Shown here: one piece after another, positions 1-8,794 of the stretch
How the letters are laid out: the number at the start of each line of letters is the position of its first letter
Position numbering within the stretch: position 1 is the first letter of the stretch
Assembly: GCA_937886445.1 (NCBI GenBank)
Contig: CALGBY010000014.1
Location: 1 to 64,000 of the forward strand
DNA length: 64,000 nt
Direction: 5' to 3'
From: an uncultured Clostridia bacterium
Lineage (GTDB): Bacteria; Bacillota; Clostridia; Christensenellales; Aristaeellaceae
Program-made: the position numbers and the translations under genes
The notes under the pieces: generated by a model
What the model saw: the letters and a program-made list of their open reading frames with translations, nothing else
What the model was told of the DNA's origin: nothing
Databases searched by the model: none

Positions 1-610
1 CGGGCATGCCGCAGATCCACTGCCACAGGTCCAGCTGATGGGGGCACTGGTTGAGCAGCACGCCACCACCTTCACCGGCCCAGGTGGCGCGCCAGTTGCC
101 GGAATCATAATAGCACTGCGGACGATACCAGTCGGTAATGATCCAGTTGGTGCGGCGGATTCGGCCATACTTGCCACTCTGTACCAGCTCGCGCATCTTG
201 CGGTACACGCAGTTGGTGCGCTGGTTGAACATCAAACCGAACACGACCTCAGGGTGCTTGTCGGCCACCTTCATCATTTCACGCACCTGCTTGGTATAGA
301 CGCCCGCGGGTTTTTCCACCATCACATGGATGGAGCGCTTCATGCACTCGATGGCCAGCGTGGGATGATCGTAATGGGGCGTAGCTACGATGCAGGCGTC
401 GATCAGGCCGCTGTCCAGCATGGCTTCGGCGGTATCGAAGAACGCTACGTTCTCACCCAGGCGCTTGGCAGCCCATTCCTTGCGGGCAGGGTTGATATCT
501 GCCACCGCAGTTAGCACAAAATCGGGGCATTCGCCGTCCACCACGCGGATGGCATGGCCGCTGCCCATGTTGCCGATGCCGATGACACCGAGACGAATCT
601 TCTTATCCAT
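1..610 (-). CDS. Gfo/Idh/MocA family oxidoreductase, C-terminus beyond window edge
   Basis: NAD(P)-dependent sugar or inositol dehydrogenase-like protein; about 203 N-terminal residues are present. The reverse-strand translation begins MDKKIRLGVIGIGNMGSGHA, a Rossmann GxGxxG motif, followed by an EKPAG (EKP) motif near residue 97 and a GGGVLLNQCPHQLDLW stretch, which is the family's GGG-x6-H-xx-D substrate-site signature. An ATG at 610 is preferred over the in-frame ATGs at 613 and 616 because the AAAGGAG site lies 8 bases before it. The gene starts 13 bases after the isomerase gene upstream, so the two are co-transcribed from the AraC-type promoter near 1515-1543. The substrate is unknown; the pairing with a TIM-barrel isomerase suggests a keto-sugar step (inference). 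Confidence 0.9.
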   Translation of the reverse strand, partial: MDKKIRLGVIGIGNMGSGHAIRVVDGECPDFVLTAVADINPARKEWAAKRLGENVAFFDTAEAMLDSGLIDACIVATPHYDHPTLAIECMKRSIHVMVEKPAGVYTKQVREMMKVADKHPEVVFGLMFNQRTNCVYRKMRELVQSGKYGRIRRTNWIITDWYRPQCYYDSGNWRATWAGEGGGVLLNQCPHQLDLWQWICGMP

Positions 611-623
611 CATCATTTCTCCT

Positions 624-1463
624 TTACAGCAGCGCCTTCAGGGCATTGCAGGCAGCGTCGAAGGCTTCGTCGCTGCTTGCGTAGCAATATGCATCCACCT
701 GGGTACGGTTTCCGGCCTGCTCCAGATCCTTCAGGCCGTCGAACACGCTCAAATGAGGCTCGACAGACACGGCGCAGCCGCCCATGGCGCGGAATTCATC
801 CAGGATGGCCTTCACGTTGCCGATGCCCTTGCCGGCAGGCACGACTTTGCCATCCGTCAGCGCATCCTTGATATGCAGGTACTTGATTCTGTTCTTGAGC
901 AGCGCCCAACCAGCCAAAGTGTCCTGGCCGCACTGCACGAAGTTGGCGGGGTCGAACACGCCGTCCAGCTCCGGGAACGCAGTCAGCAGTTCATGGCAGC
1001 GACCGGCCATGTCACCGTAGATGCCCTTCTCATTTTCGTGGCACAGCTTGACGCCGCTGCCCCTGGCGGCCTCGACCATCTGGCCGACCTGATCCATCAC
1101 CTTGTTTCGATAGTCAAACATTTTGTCCGCAGGCACGAAGAACGAGAACATGCGCACATTCCCTGCGCCAAGCACATCGGCCAGGGTCAGCACGTGCCGC
1201 AGCTTGTCCAGGTGCGCGGCAAAGTCATCGGACTCGATGCCGATCTTGCCGATGGGGGAACCCATAGACCACACGGTCAGGCCTGCGTCATCGAGCATAC
1301 GGCGTACCTCACGCGCCTTTTCCACGGAAATATCCGCAATGTTCTGTCCGTCTACACCGCGAATCTCAAGACCATTCAAGCTATTGCGCTGCATGGCTGC
1401 GATCTGGCTGCTGATCTGGCCCGAAGCCTCGTCGGCAAAGGCATAGATATTCAAACGATCCAT
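624..1463 (-). CDS. Sugar phosphate isomerase/epimerase family TIM-barrel protein
   Basis: A 279-residue AP-endonuclease-2/xylose-isomerase-like TIM barrel. Putative metal ligands sit in order as a Glu in HENEKG, an Asp in VFDPANF, a His in YLHIKDA and a Glu in SVEPH, the usual E-D-H-E set of this superfamily. There is no signal peptide, so it acts in the cytoplasm. The ATG follows GGAGGATATGA. It is the first gene of a leftward pair with the Gfo/Idh/MocA gene ending at the left edge. Members of this family serve as epimerases, isomerases, or catalytic subunits that cleave 3-keto glycosides; which applies here cannot be read from sequence. Confidence 0.88.
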   Translation of the reverse strand: MDRLNIYAFADEASGQISSQIAAMQRNSLNGLEIRGVDGQNIADISVEKAREVRRMLDDAGLTVWSMGSPIGKIGIESDDFAAHLDKLRHVLTLADVLGAGNVRMFSFFVPADKMFDYRNKVMDQVGQMVEAARGSGVKLCHENEKGIYGDMAGRCHELLTAFPELDGVFDPANFVQCGQDTLAGWALLKNRIKYLHIKDALTDGKVVPAGKGIGNVKAILDEFRAMGGCAVSVEPHLSVFDGLKDLEQAGNRTQVDAYCYASSDEAFDAACNALKALL

Positions 1464-1514
1464 TCATATCCTCCTTTGGGCCAGGCGCACAGTTCCTGGT
1501 CATATTTGAATTAA

Positions 1515-1571
1515 ATTATAAAGCAACAAAATATGCGCTGCAATAGATAATCATCGTTGATTTATTGTCAA
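1515..1571 (-). promoter_or_regulatory. Promoter and AraC-type box of the isomerase/oxidoreductase genes
   Basis: Reading leftward: the 15-mer TTGACAATAAATCAA (1571-1557), 13 bases, -35 TTGCAG (1543-1538), a 17-base spacer, and -10 TATAAT (1520-1515). The identical 15-mer stands at the same distance from the -35 of the divergent transporter promoter (2521-2577), which marks it as a probable activator site for the intervening AraC regulator. Confidence 0.75.
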
Positions 1572-1590
1572 AATTGTTGTTTTGACACGA

Positions 1591-2478
1591 TCAAGCATTG
1601 TCTGCCGGGTGGAAGAACTTGTGTCCCTGACCCTTGCAGAAGGCCTGGGGGGTAACGCCTACCTGCTTGGTAAAGGCCCGGTAGAAGCCCGCATAATCAT
1701 TGAAGCCGCAGGCCAGAGCGGCGTCGCCAGGCTGCATACCTCCGTGCATCAGGCTCTGGGCATGGCTGATGCGCTTGTTGACGATGTACTGGTGCACGCT
1801 CATGTTGGCATACTCCTTGAAGGTGTGCAGGAGATAATACTTACTGACGAAGAAGCGTTCTGTGAGCATGTCCAGCGTGATCGGTTCGGTGATATGTTCA
1901 TTGATATAGGTAATGATGTCCTTAATCCGCATGGGTAACGAAGTTGTTTCTTTCGCATTGTCTTTCAACAGTCGGCAGATAGAAATGAGCAACATATAGA
2001 TGCGGCAGCGGTTCAGCCTCAGGTCAGCCGGATCGGTTGAACGATAGTATTGCAGGATCTCGTCGATCTGCGCGGTCATGGCGGAGCCGACTTGATATCC
2101 CAAATGGACGCTGTACCGGTGCTGTGCCATCGCCTGGTCGAGGATATCGGCCATGGGAAAATCCGGCGTGGAGACCTCTTCCACGAATTCGCGGCTGAGA
2201 TAGGCATAGGCGCGGTCATACCGGCAGGGCTCGCCCCGGTGCAGCCAACGGTGCATCACGTCCAGCGGGTAGATGAACAGCGTGTACGGCTCCGGCTGAT
2301 ACAGCTTTTCCTCCACCGAGATGTTGACGTTGCCGGTGATGTAAATATAGAACTCATAATGGTGATGCGCGTGGAGCGTCGCCATGCCCTGATGATCTTC
2401 ATTCACCACATGGTACACTTCATACTCGCGGCTGTCGGGCATTGCGTTCAAGGGATTCCATTCTACTTTTGGCATCAT
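1591..2478 (-). CDS. AraC family transcriptional regulator (locus A)
   Basis: A 295-residue regulator. An N-terminal cupin-like ligand domain (HAHHHYEFYIYITGN motif near residue 37) is followed by a C-terminal double helix-turn-helix: SKYYLLHTFKEYANMSVHQY and ACGFNDYAGFYRAFTKQVGVTPQAF are typical AraC/XylS signatures. It lies between, and transcribes in the same direction as, the isomerase gene, and diverges from the permease genes. A conserved 15-bp site upstream of both target promoters is its likely operator. It probably senses the imported sugar or oligosaccharide; the ligand is not predictable. Confidence 0.92.
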   Translation of the reverse strand: MMPKVEWNPLNAMPDSREYEVYHVVNEDHQGMATLHAHHHYEFYIYITGNVNISVEEKLYQPEPYTLFIYPLDVMHRWLHRGEPCRYDRAYAYLSREFVEEVSTPDFPMADILDQAMAQHRYSVHLGYQVGSAMTAQIDEILQYYRSTDPADLRLNRCRIYMLLISICRLLKDNAKETTSLPMRIKDIITYINEHITEPITLDMLTERFFVSKYYLLHTFKEYANMSVHQYIVNKRISHAQSLMHGGMQPGDAALACGFNDYAGFYRAFTKQVGVTPQAFCKGQGHKFFHPADNA

Positions 2479-2520
2479 TGATCACCTCTGAACGATTGTT
2501 AACGCCATAATACAGCAACT

Positions 2521-2577
2521 TTGACAATAAATCAAGTGCATTTATCAATTGAGTGCATATGTTGCTGATGCTATAAT
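2521..2577 (+). promoter_or_regulatory. Promoter and AraC-type box of the locus A transporter operon
   Basis: TTGACAATAAATCAA (2521-2535), 13 bases, -35 TTGAGT (2549-2554), a 17-base spacer, -10 TATAAT (2572-2577). Box and geometry match the site upstream of the isomerase gene. A second partly conserved word lies between box and -35 in both promoters (ATTTATCAATTG here, GATTATCTATTG there), consistent with the two half-sites AraC proteins usually bind. Confidence 0.78.
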
Positions 2578-2703
2578 TTGTTCACAATAAAGCCGAATAG
2601 TACATGTTCGGGCACAGACGAACAATGTACTTAGGCTTTGGCGAATCACCATGGATTGCGAAGATGGTGCTTCGCGCAAAAGAACAAACAGAGGTGATGT
2701 ACA

Positions 2704-3627
2704 GTGCAGACCCCGGTGAAATACCGGCGAAACATTTGGCGCGATATAGCCAAATGCAAGTGGCTCTATGTGATGCTGGCGATCCCGCTGGCGCAGTACA
2801 TCTTGTTCCGCTATGCGCCACTGACCGGCATTCAGGTTGCTTTCAAGAAGTACAACATCTTCAAGGGAATGTGGGACAGCCCCTGGGTCGGTTTCCAATA
2901 CTTTGAGGAAATGTTCTCAAGCCCGCAGTTCTGGCTGGCGCTGAAGAACACAGTCGTGCTGAACCTGCTGGATCTGATCATTGGCTTCCCGGTGCCCATC
3001 ATCCTGGCGATCATGCTCTACGAGATGCGGTCTGTCCGCCTCAAGCGCGTGTACCAGACCATGATGTACCTGCCGCACTTTCTCAGCTGGGTCATCGTCG
3101 GCTCGTTGGTCAGCAAGCTGTTCGGTTCCACCGGTATGGTCAATATGCTCATCAAATCTGTGACCGGCAATACCGTCAACTTCTTGATGAATGAAACCAA
3201 CTGGGTCATCATGTATGTAGCCACCGGCATCTGGCAGGGCGCAGGCTGGGGCACCATCATCTATCTGGCAGCCATCTCCGGCGTGAATACCGAGTTGTAC
3301 GAGGCTGCCGAGGTGGACGGCTGCGGACGTATGCGCCGCATCTGGTATGTGACGCTGCCCTGTATCATGCCCACCATCATCATCATGCTGATCCTCCAGT
3401 TGGGTAACATGGTAGGTATCGGCTTCGAGCGTCCCTATGTCATGATGAATGACATGGTCCGCAATGTGGCAGAGGTCACCTCGACCTTCGTGTACAACAA
3501 CGGTATCAAGAACACCCGGTATTCCTTCGCATCGGCAGTCGATCTGTTTGGCTCTCTGGTCAACCTGATGTTCGTCGTTGCTGCGAATACCTTCACCAGG
3601 CGTATGGGAGAGGGTGGCTTATGGTAA
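2704..3627 (+). CDS. Carbohydrate ABC transporter permease, LplB type
   Basis: A 307-residue inner-membrane permease of the binding-protein-dependent carbohydrate importer family. It has six predicted membrane segments and an EAA-loop-like cytoplasmic motif, YEAAEVDGCGRMRRIWYVTLP, near residues 199-219, which docks the ATPase. The start is a GTG at 2704 with GAGGTGATG just upstream. It overlaps the next permease gene by 7 bases. It works with the downstream permease and binding protein to import a sugar or oligosaccharide. No ATP-binding gene is present in the locus. Confidence 0.93.
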   Translation: MQTPVKYRRNIWRDIAKCKWLYVMLAIPLAQYILFRYAPLTGIQVAFKKYNIFKGMWDSPWVGFQYFEEMFSSPQFWLALKNTVVLNLLDLIIGFPVPIILAIMLYEMRSVRLKRVYQTMMYLPHFLSWVIVGSLVSKLFGSTGMVNMLIKSVTGNTVNFLMNETNWVIMYVATGIWQGAGWGTIIYLAAISGVNTELYEAAEVDGCGRMRRIWYVTLPCIMPTIIIMLILQLGNMVGIGFERPYVMMNDMVRNVAEVTSTFVYNNGIKNTRYSFASAVDLFGSLVNLMFVVAANTFTRRMGEGGLW

Positions 3628-4517
3628 ATGCGATGAAAAAGCCCGGCATGGCCAAGGGCCGCCGCTATCTTGGCTCTGAAATCACATTCAATGTCATCCT
3701 GACGCTCTTCGTGCTGATGTGCGTCATCCCCATGATCCACGTCGTTGCCCAGTCCATGTCCGGGCGCAATGCGGTGCTGGCGGGCAAGGTGACGCTGTTG
3801 CCCATCGATCTGGACTTCAGTGCCTATCAGAGCGTGCTGCGCGATCAGTCCATGATCCGTTCCATGTGGTTCTCCATCGTACTGACGCTGGGTTATACAG
3901 CCATGGCCATGGTGGCGACCATCCTGCTGGCATACCCGCTCAGCCGCAAGTACATTCCGGGCCGTTCCTGGCTGATGATCGTTATCCTGATCCCCATGTA
4001 CTTCTCCGGCGGCACTATCCCTAACTACCTGTGGATCAAGCAGATGGGTCTGATCGACAGCCCGTGGGCGCTGGTCTGGCCGGTGCTGACCTCCACCTAC
4101 AATACCATCATCTTGCGCAACTTCTTCGAGTCCGTGCCGGATACCTTGGAGGAGAGCGCCAAGCTGGACGGCTGCAGCGACTGGCAGGTGCTGTTCCGCA
4201 TCATCCTGCCGCTGTCGCTTCCTTCCCTGGCGACCATCGCGCTGTTCTACGCGGTCTCGCGCTGGAATGGCTATGCCGATGTCCGCTACTATATCAATTC
4301 CAGCCAGTATTACACCCTGCAGATGAAACTGTACCAGGTAGTGTTTGCATCCACGTCCTCCGAAGTCAACATGGTCGAGGGCGGCAAAAGCATGATCCTG
4401 GGCGACACCATCAAGTCTGCATCCATCGTGTTCTCCACCGTGCCGATCCTGATCGTGTACCCCTTCCTGCAGAAGTACTTCGTGCAGGGCGTGATGATTG
4501 GCGCCGTGAAGGAATGA
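3621..4517 (+). CDS. Carbohydrate ABC transporter permease, LplC/YtcP type
   Basis: A 298-residue partner permease with six predicted membrane segments. Its EAA-like motif LEESAKLDGCSDWQVLFRIILP contacts the missing ATPase, and it ends in the YFVQGVMIGAVKE tail typical of LplC/YtcP proteins. Its start overlaps the previous gene by 7 bases, implying translational coupling. A paralogue with the same tail motif is encoded leftward at 61561-62511 in locus C. Confidence 0.93.
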   Translation: MVNAMKKPGMAKGRRYLGSEITFNVILTLFVLMCVIPMIHVVAQSMSGRNAVLAGKVTLLPIDLDFSAYQSVLRDQSMIRSMWFSIVLTLGYTAMAMVATILLAYPLSRKYIPGRSWLMIVILIPMYFSGGTIPNYLWIKQMGLIDSPWALVWPVLTSTYNTIILRNFFESVPDTLEESAKLDGCSDWQVLFRIILPLSLPSLATIALFYAVSRWNGYADVRYYINSSQYYTLQMKLYQVVFASTSSEVNMVEGGKSMILGDTIKSASIVFSTVPILIVYPFLQKYFVQGVMIGAVKE

Positions 4518-4584
4518 TCCCGTGCCTCACCGGTGGTATCCGGTGCAAATACAAGGTGACCCATAACAAAAAGGAGGTATCCCC

Positions 4585-6150
4585 ATGAAAAAGGTCCTGT
4601 CCCTGGTCCTGGCCCTGGCGATGCTGCTGAGCCTTGTCTCCATCAGCGCGAGTGCCGAATCCGAAGTGTATCGCTTCGACAAGCCCATCACCCTCAAGAT
4701 CTCCGTGTTTGACCGCGGCAATGCTGGCGGCACGGCTCCTGACAACAACTACTATACCAAGTGGATCCAGGAGAACTTCGGCGATCCCCGCAACATCACC
4801 ATTGAGTGGACCGTCATTCCCCGTTCTGAGGAAGAGGCCAAGCTGAACACCCTGATGGCCGGCGGTACTGCCCCCGACCTGTGCTTCACTTACAACGGCT
4901 CTCTCGTGGGTAATTACGTGAATCAGGAAGGTCTGCTTGAACTGAGCGATCTGTTGGAGAAGTATGGCCCCCACATTCAGGAATTCCTGGGCAAAAATGT
5001 TATTGCCGCTGGCCGTGTGAACGGCGGTCTGTATGCCATTCCTGCCCGCCGTATCGTGATCGCCGATCAGGGTGTGTTCATTCGCGAAGACTGGCTGGAA
5101 AAGCTGAACATGGCGATGCCCACCACCAAGGCTGAACTGATCGATGTGCTGCGCGCCTTCCGTGACAATGATATGGATGGCGACGGCGACCCCAGCAATG
5201 AGATCCCGTGGGCTATCAGCGCTGACCTGCGCAATGTGTCCATCGTGCAGTTGGCTTTTCTGCAGGATCTGAGCGACCGTACCATGGCCTGCTATCCGCG
5301 TCCTATGATTCCCGGTTACAAGGATTTCGCCCTGTTCTTCAATCAGTTGTACAACGAGGGCCTGATTTCCCCCGACTTTGCGCTGGATAAGTCTGACCTG
5401 CACTTCAACACCATGACCTCTGGCAAGGGCGGTATGTACATGGGCAACTATGACCATCCCATCCGCGTTTCTCCCGGCATCCTGAGCGCTCTGCAGACTT
5501 ATGAACCCAATGCCAAGCTGACCGCTCTGCAGTGCTTTGAAAACAACGCCGATCCCACCAAGTATTATCACGGCATGTACGGAGCTCACGGCCTGTATAA
5601 CTTCATCCCCGTGTACAGCCAGCAGCCCGAAGCGGCTATGATGTATCTGGACTGGCTGTGCCAGGACGATACGATCTATGCCCTGCAAAATGGTGTGGAA
5701 GGCATCACCTATGACCTGAACGAAGATGGTGTGCCGGTCGTGAAGAACCCCGATGAAGAGCACCATGACATGACCTTCAACTCCATGCAGAACCTGGATT
5801 ACACCCTGCTGATCAACGGCCAATGGCTGGGCAACGAGGAACTGACCATGAAGGCGCAGGCACTGAGCTATCAGGATTATGCCGATCTGTATGCGGATTT
5901 GTACACCAAGAATCATGTCGATCCCATCAACACAGGTTGGACCTTTGAGATCGTGTTGGAGGCTTCTGCCCAGTATGGTGCCAGCCTGAGCGAGTATGAA
6001 AAGGAAATCCTGACCAAGGTCGCTATGGCTGATCCGGCTGAGGCTCCTGCCTTGTTCGACCAGATGCTGGAGCAGTACAAGGCCATGGGCGGCCAGGCTT
6101 GCCTGGACGAAGCCCTGGCTGCCTGGGACGCTGCTCATCCCGCTGAGTAA
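4585..6150 (+). CDS. Extracellular solute-binding protein, LplA-like (large)
   Basis: A 521-residue sugar-binding protein of the large family-1 type. The N-terminus is an export signal (MKKVLSLVLALAMLLSLVSI) with an ASA-like signal peptidase I site; there is no lipobox cysteine, which is unusual for a Gram-positive binding protein. The AGGTAPDLCFTYNG segment is shared with the locus C binding protein (59916-61502), showing the two are paralogues. The ATG has an AAGGAGG site. A calcium-loop-like stretch DNDMDGDGDPSNE lies near residue 194. Probably binds oligosaccharides and delivers them to the two preceding permeases. Confidence 0.92.
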   Translation: MKKVLSLVLALAMLLSLVSISASAESEVYRFDKPITLKISVFDRGNAGGTAPDNNYYTKWIQENFGDPRNITIEWTVIPRSEEEAKLNTLMAGGTAPDLCFTYNGSLVGNYVNQEGLLELSDLLEKYGPHIQEFLGKNVIAAGRVNGGLYAIPARRIVIADQGVFIREDWLEKLNMAMPTTKAELIDVLRAFRDNDMDGDGDPSNEIPWAISADLRNVSIVQLAFLQDLSDRTMACYPRPMIPGYKDFALFFNQLYNEGLISPDFALDKSDLHFNTMTSGKGGMYMGNYDHPIRVSPGILSALQTYEPNAKLTALQCFENNADPTKYYHGMYGAHGLYNFIPVYSQQPEAAMMYLDWLCQDDTIYALQNGVEGITYDLNEDGVPVVKNPDEEHHDMTFNSMQNLDYTLLINGQWLGNEELTMKAQALSYQDYADLYADLYTKNHVDPINTGWTFEIVLEASAQYGASLSEYEKEILTKVAMADPAEAPALFDQMLEQYKAMGGQACLDEALAAWDAAHPAE

Positions 6151-6166
6151 ACCATCGTCATACCAT

Positions 6167-6205
6167 AGGAGGAGCTGCATCACTGAGGGGTGCAGCTCCT
6201 CCTTC
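6167..6205 (+). terminator. Terminator after the locus A transporter operon
   Basis: A perfect 13-bp stem, AGGAGGAGCTGCA (6167-6179) against TGCAGCTCCTCCT (6191-6203), with an 11-base loop and a short T-rich tail. Confidence 0.8.
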
Positions 6206-6306
6206 TATATATTACCAGGAAGGAATTCTGCTTCGGTACACAGAAAAGATGTGTGCAGCCCTCATGGATTCAGATAATTGGGTAATCTAAAGGAGTATGA
6301 CCTATC

Positions 6307-7320
6307 ATGACAAAGCGTTTAGGTGTTGGTATCATCGGATGCGGTTCGATCAGTGAAAACCATCTGAAAGCACTCATGCAGACAGATGACGTATATATCG
6401 CCGCAGTATGTGACATAGATCAGGAAAAACGTCAAAGAGCTGCCATGCAGTATGGCGCTGTGGCTTATAACGACTATCACGATATGCTGGCAGATGAGCA
6501 TGTTCAGTCGGTACATATCTGTACGCCACATTACCTGCATGCCCCGATGGCGATTGATGCATTGAATTCCGGTCATTTTGTACTGACCGAAAAGCCGATG
6601 GCGATCAGCAGAGAACAGGCAGATGCCATGCTGGCCGCTGAAGCCGCCTCTGGCAAAGTGCTGGGAGTATGCTTTCAGAATCGGTACAATGCTGCCACCC
6701 GATGCATCGAGCAGGCGCTGCATCGCGGTCTGGGCCGCGTGTTGGGCGGCGCAGCAATCGTAATGTGGGATCGCGGGGCAGATTACTATGCCAGTGGTGA
6801 ATGGCGAGGAAAATGGGCGACCGAAGGCGGCGCGTTGATGATCAATCAGGCGATCCATACCCTGGACCTGCTGCGGCATTTTGCAGGTGAAGACATCATT
6901 GATGTAAAGAGCAGCATGTCTGCCAAACGCAATGCCGATTGCATTGAATGCGAAGATACCTGTGATTTGCTGATGACCACCGCAAGCGGTGCGCGTTTCC
7001 TGTTCTATGCATCCAATTGCTGTGCTGGCAACTGGCCTATTCAGCTGAAGCTGAGTTGTGAGCATGGCAATGTCGAAATGAACGGCAGCGTTGTAACGAT
7101 TCATCAGGATGGCGAGCCTGTTGTGACGGAAGACTTTACTGATCATGCTGTTTATAGAAAGGACTATTGGGGCAAAGGTCATATCATGCTGATCAACGAT
7201 TTTTACCGCTGCATCCAGACAGAAGAGAGTTTCCCGATTCGCGCTGCCGAGGCAATGAAGACCACGCTGCTGCTGGAAAAGGCTTATGCGCAGCATGTTA
7301 GAGACTGTATTCGTCCATAG
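6307..7320 (+). CDS. Gfo/Idh/MocA family oxidoreductase (locus A, second copy)
   Basis: A 337-residue NAD(P)-dependent oxidoreductase with Rossmann motif GVGIIGCGSISENH at residues 5-18, an EKPMAIS motif near residue 97, and TEGGALMINQAIHTLDLL with the family's catalytic histidine. The YWGKGH motif near residue 281 and the WRGKWATEGG stretch are shared with the locus C protein at 56713-57705, so the two are close paralogues. The ATG follows AAAGGAGTATGACCTATC. It is followed closely by the MBL-fold gene, suggesting one transcript. Base composition here is more AT-rich than in locus A upstream. Confidence 0.92.
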   Translation: MTKRLGVGIIGCGSISENHLKALMQTDDVYIAAVCDIDQEKRQRAAMQYGAVAYNDYHDMLADEHVQSVHICTPHYLHAPMAIDALNSGHFVLTEKPMAISREQADAMLAAEAASGKVLGVCFQNRYNAATRCIEQALHRGLGRVLGGAAIVMWDRGADYYASGEWRGKWATEGGALMINQAIHTLDLLRHFAGEDIIDVKSSMSAKRNADCIECEDTCDLLMTTASGARFLFYASNCCAGNWPIQLKLSCEHGNVEMNGSVVTIHQDGEPVVTEDFTDHAVYRKDYWGKGHIMLINDFYRCIQTEESFPIRAAEAMKTTLLLEKAYAQHVRDCIRP

Positions 7321-7363
7321 TGACTCCTGCTTTAGCAATAATGGAAGAGTGGAGAGGAGCAAT

Positions 7364-8257
7364 ATGGAAATACATTTTCTGAAAACTGAATGGAGCGATA
7401 TCATTATCTTGGAGGATAACGGCCATTTTGCCATGATCGACACGGGTATGGCAGAGCAATTCCCCAAGATCATGGAATTTTTGAACGAGCGCGGTGCGAA
7501 AAAACTGGATTTCATTCTGCTCACGCATTTCCATCGTGACCATTATGGCAGCATTCCTGCTTTGTTGGATACACTCCCTGTTGAGCGGGTGATTCTGAAG
7601 GAATATAGCGGATTAGACCGGACCACAGCCTGGGGGACAATTGCGGATGACACATACCGTGCAGATGAGATGCGCAAGTACCGTGCTATGCAGGAGCAGA
7701 TTCGGAAAAAAAGCCGCCTGATTCAGGCGGAAAAGATCGACCATGTGGATTTCATGGGGCAGAGGCTTGAGTTGTTCAATACAGCCAATTCGATTCGTAC
7801 AATCTATGAGGATGTAGCCTATTCAGAAACTTATCATCAGTTTACGTGCAGTGAAAACCAAAACAGCCTGGCTATCTGGATGGAAGCAGAGGGTGTGAAG
7901 GTGTTCTTCGGCGGCGACATACAGGATGCACCTTCTGAGCATCCGTTGGCTAACTATGTGAACACTCGCATCGCGAATGAGATTGGAAAGAAAGCTGATT
8001 TGTACAAAGCGCCGCATCACGGAACGATACATACTGCTTCAACAGATGCGTTGGCTGTATACCGACCGAATGATGTGATTATAACAAATGGTGAAGAATA
8101 TCTGCGGGAACACAGCGATGTGTTTTCTCTACTAGCTCCCTACAAGCCGCATATTTATCTGACAGAGTGCCAAAACGTGAGCGTAACACTCTGCGGCAGT
8201 AAAGTGCTTGTTCGGGATTGCATCGCATTATCGTCCTGGTCAAAAACGGGCTTCTAA
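7364..8257 (+). CDS. MBL-fold metallohydrolase (ComEC/Rec2-like beta-lactamase fold)
   Basis: A 297-residue metallo-beta-lactamase-fold protein with metal ligands in LLTHFHRDHYGS (HxHxDH, near residue 53), an Asp in VFFGGDIQDA and a His pair in KAPHHGT. There is no signal peptide. The ATG at 7364 is chosen because GGAGAGGAG precedes it; a longer in-frame reading from 7286 would overlap the previous gene by 35 bases. The fold hydrolyses lactones, phosphoesters or thioesters in different families. A lactonase step after sugar oxidation by the preceding dehydrogenase is attractive but unproven. Confidence 0.85.
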   Translation: MEIHFLKTEWSDIIILEDNGHFAMIDTGMAEQFPKIMEFLNERGAKKLDFILLTHFHRDHYGSIPALLDTLPVERVILKEYSGLDRTTAWGTIADDTYRADEMRKYRAMQEQIRKKSRLIQAEKIDHVDFMGQRLELFNTANSIRTIYEDVAYSETYHQFTCSENQNSLAIWMEAEGVKVFFGGDIQDAPSEHPLANYVNTRIANEIGKKADLYKAPHHGTIHTASTDALAVYRPNDVIITNGEEYLREHSDVFSLLAPYKPHIYLTECQNVSVTLCGSKVLVRDCIALSSWSKTGF

Positions 8258-8289
8258 AGCGTTATTCTGTTTTGTCGGGCACTATCAGA

Positions 8290-8670
8290 TTATTTGTAAA
8301 CAATCTCGTTCCAAATGATTTCTTCGACCTGGCTCTTGATGGCATTCATCATCCCAACCCAACGCAGCTGATCTGTCATCTTCATTTTCTCAGTCACGCC
8401 AGCCTCTTTCGCCATCTGGGGTATCATCATGTCCAACAGGTGTTGTGCCTGCACATCGGTCTGGTGCAGATCATCATTCAGCTTGCCAGAGAGCAGCAGC
8501 CGGGTATACAACCCAGGCCGATGCTCTTTCAGATACTGCATACGCACCATGCCATACTTGCCCAAAGGATGGCCAGGCTCGACACCGAGGTCGGGAAGGT
8601 AGTAGTCACCACACAGGGTATAGTCCAGTCCGTTCTTGTCATCATGAATCTTCTTAGGCAGCTCGCTCAT
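8290..8670 (-). CDS. TnpV-like transposon-associated protein, orphan
   Basis: A 126-residue protein resembling TnpV proteins of Clostridia transposons. The recognisable features are the LGKYGMVRMQYLKEHRPGLY core, the LLLSGKLNDDLHQTDVQAQ stretch and the C-terminal MNAIKSQVEEIIWNEIVY. The start at 8670 has GTGAGGAA 10 bases upstream. No transposase, integrase or terminal repeats are found beside it, so it is either a remnant of a lost element or a domesticated gene. It converges with the MBL-fold gene. The molecular role of TnpV is not established. Confidence 0.75.
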   Translation of the reverse strand: MSELPKKIHDDKNGLDYTLCGDYYLPDLGVEPGHPLGKYGMVRMQYLKEHRPGLYTRLLLSGKLNDDLHQTDVQAQHLLDMMIPQMAKEAGVTEKMKMTDQLRWVGMMNAIKSQVEEIIWNEIVYK

Positions 8671-8794
8671 TTTGTTGTTCCTCACTTTCGTATCGTTAGT
8701 GTGTATTGGGCAGCAGGGAACTATTTTTTTGTCTGTGACCACTTCCTTTGTTCAGAAATCGATCACACCACGATACTTGAGAGGAACATAAAAA

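Noticed and set aside
4411..6183. 590-codon leftward open frame
   Set aside because: Antisense to the locus A binding-protein gene, which has a signal peptide, ribosome site and family motifs.
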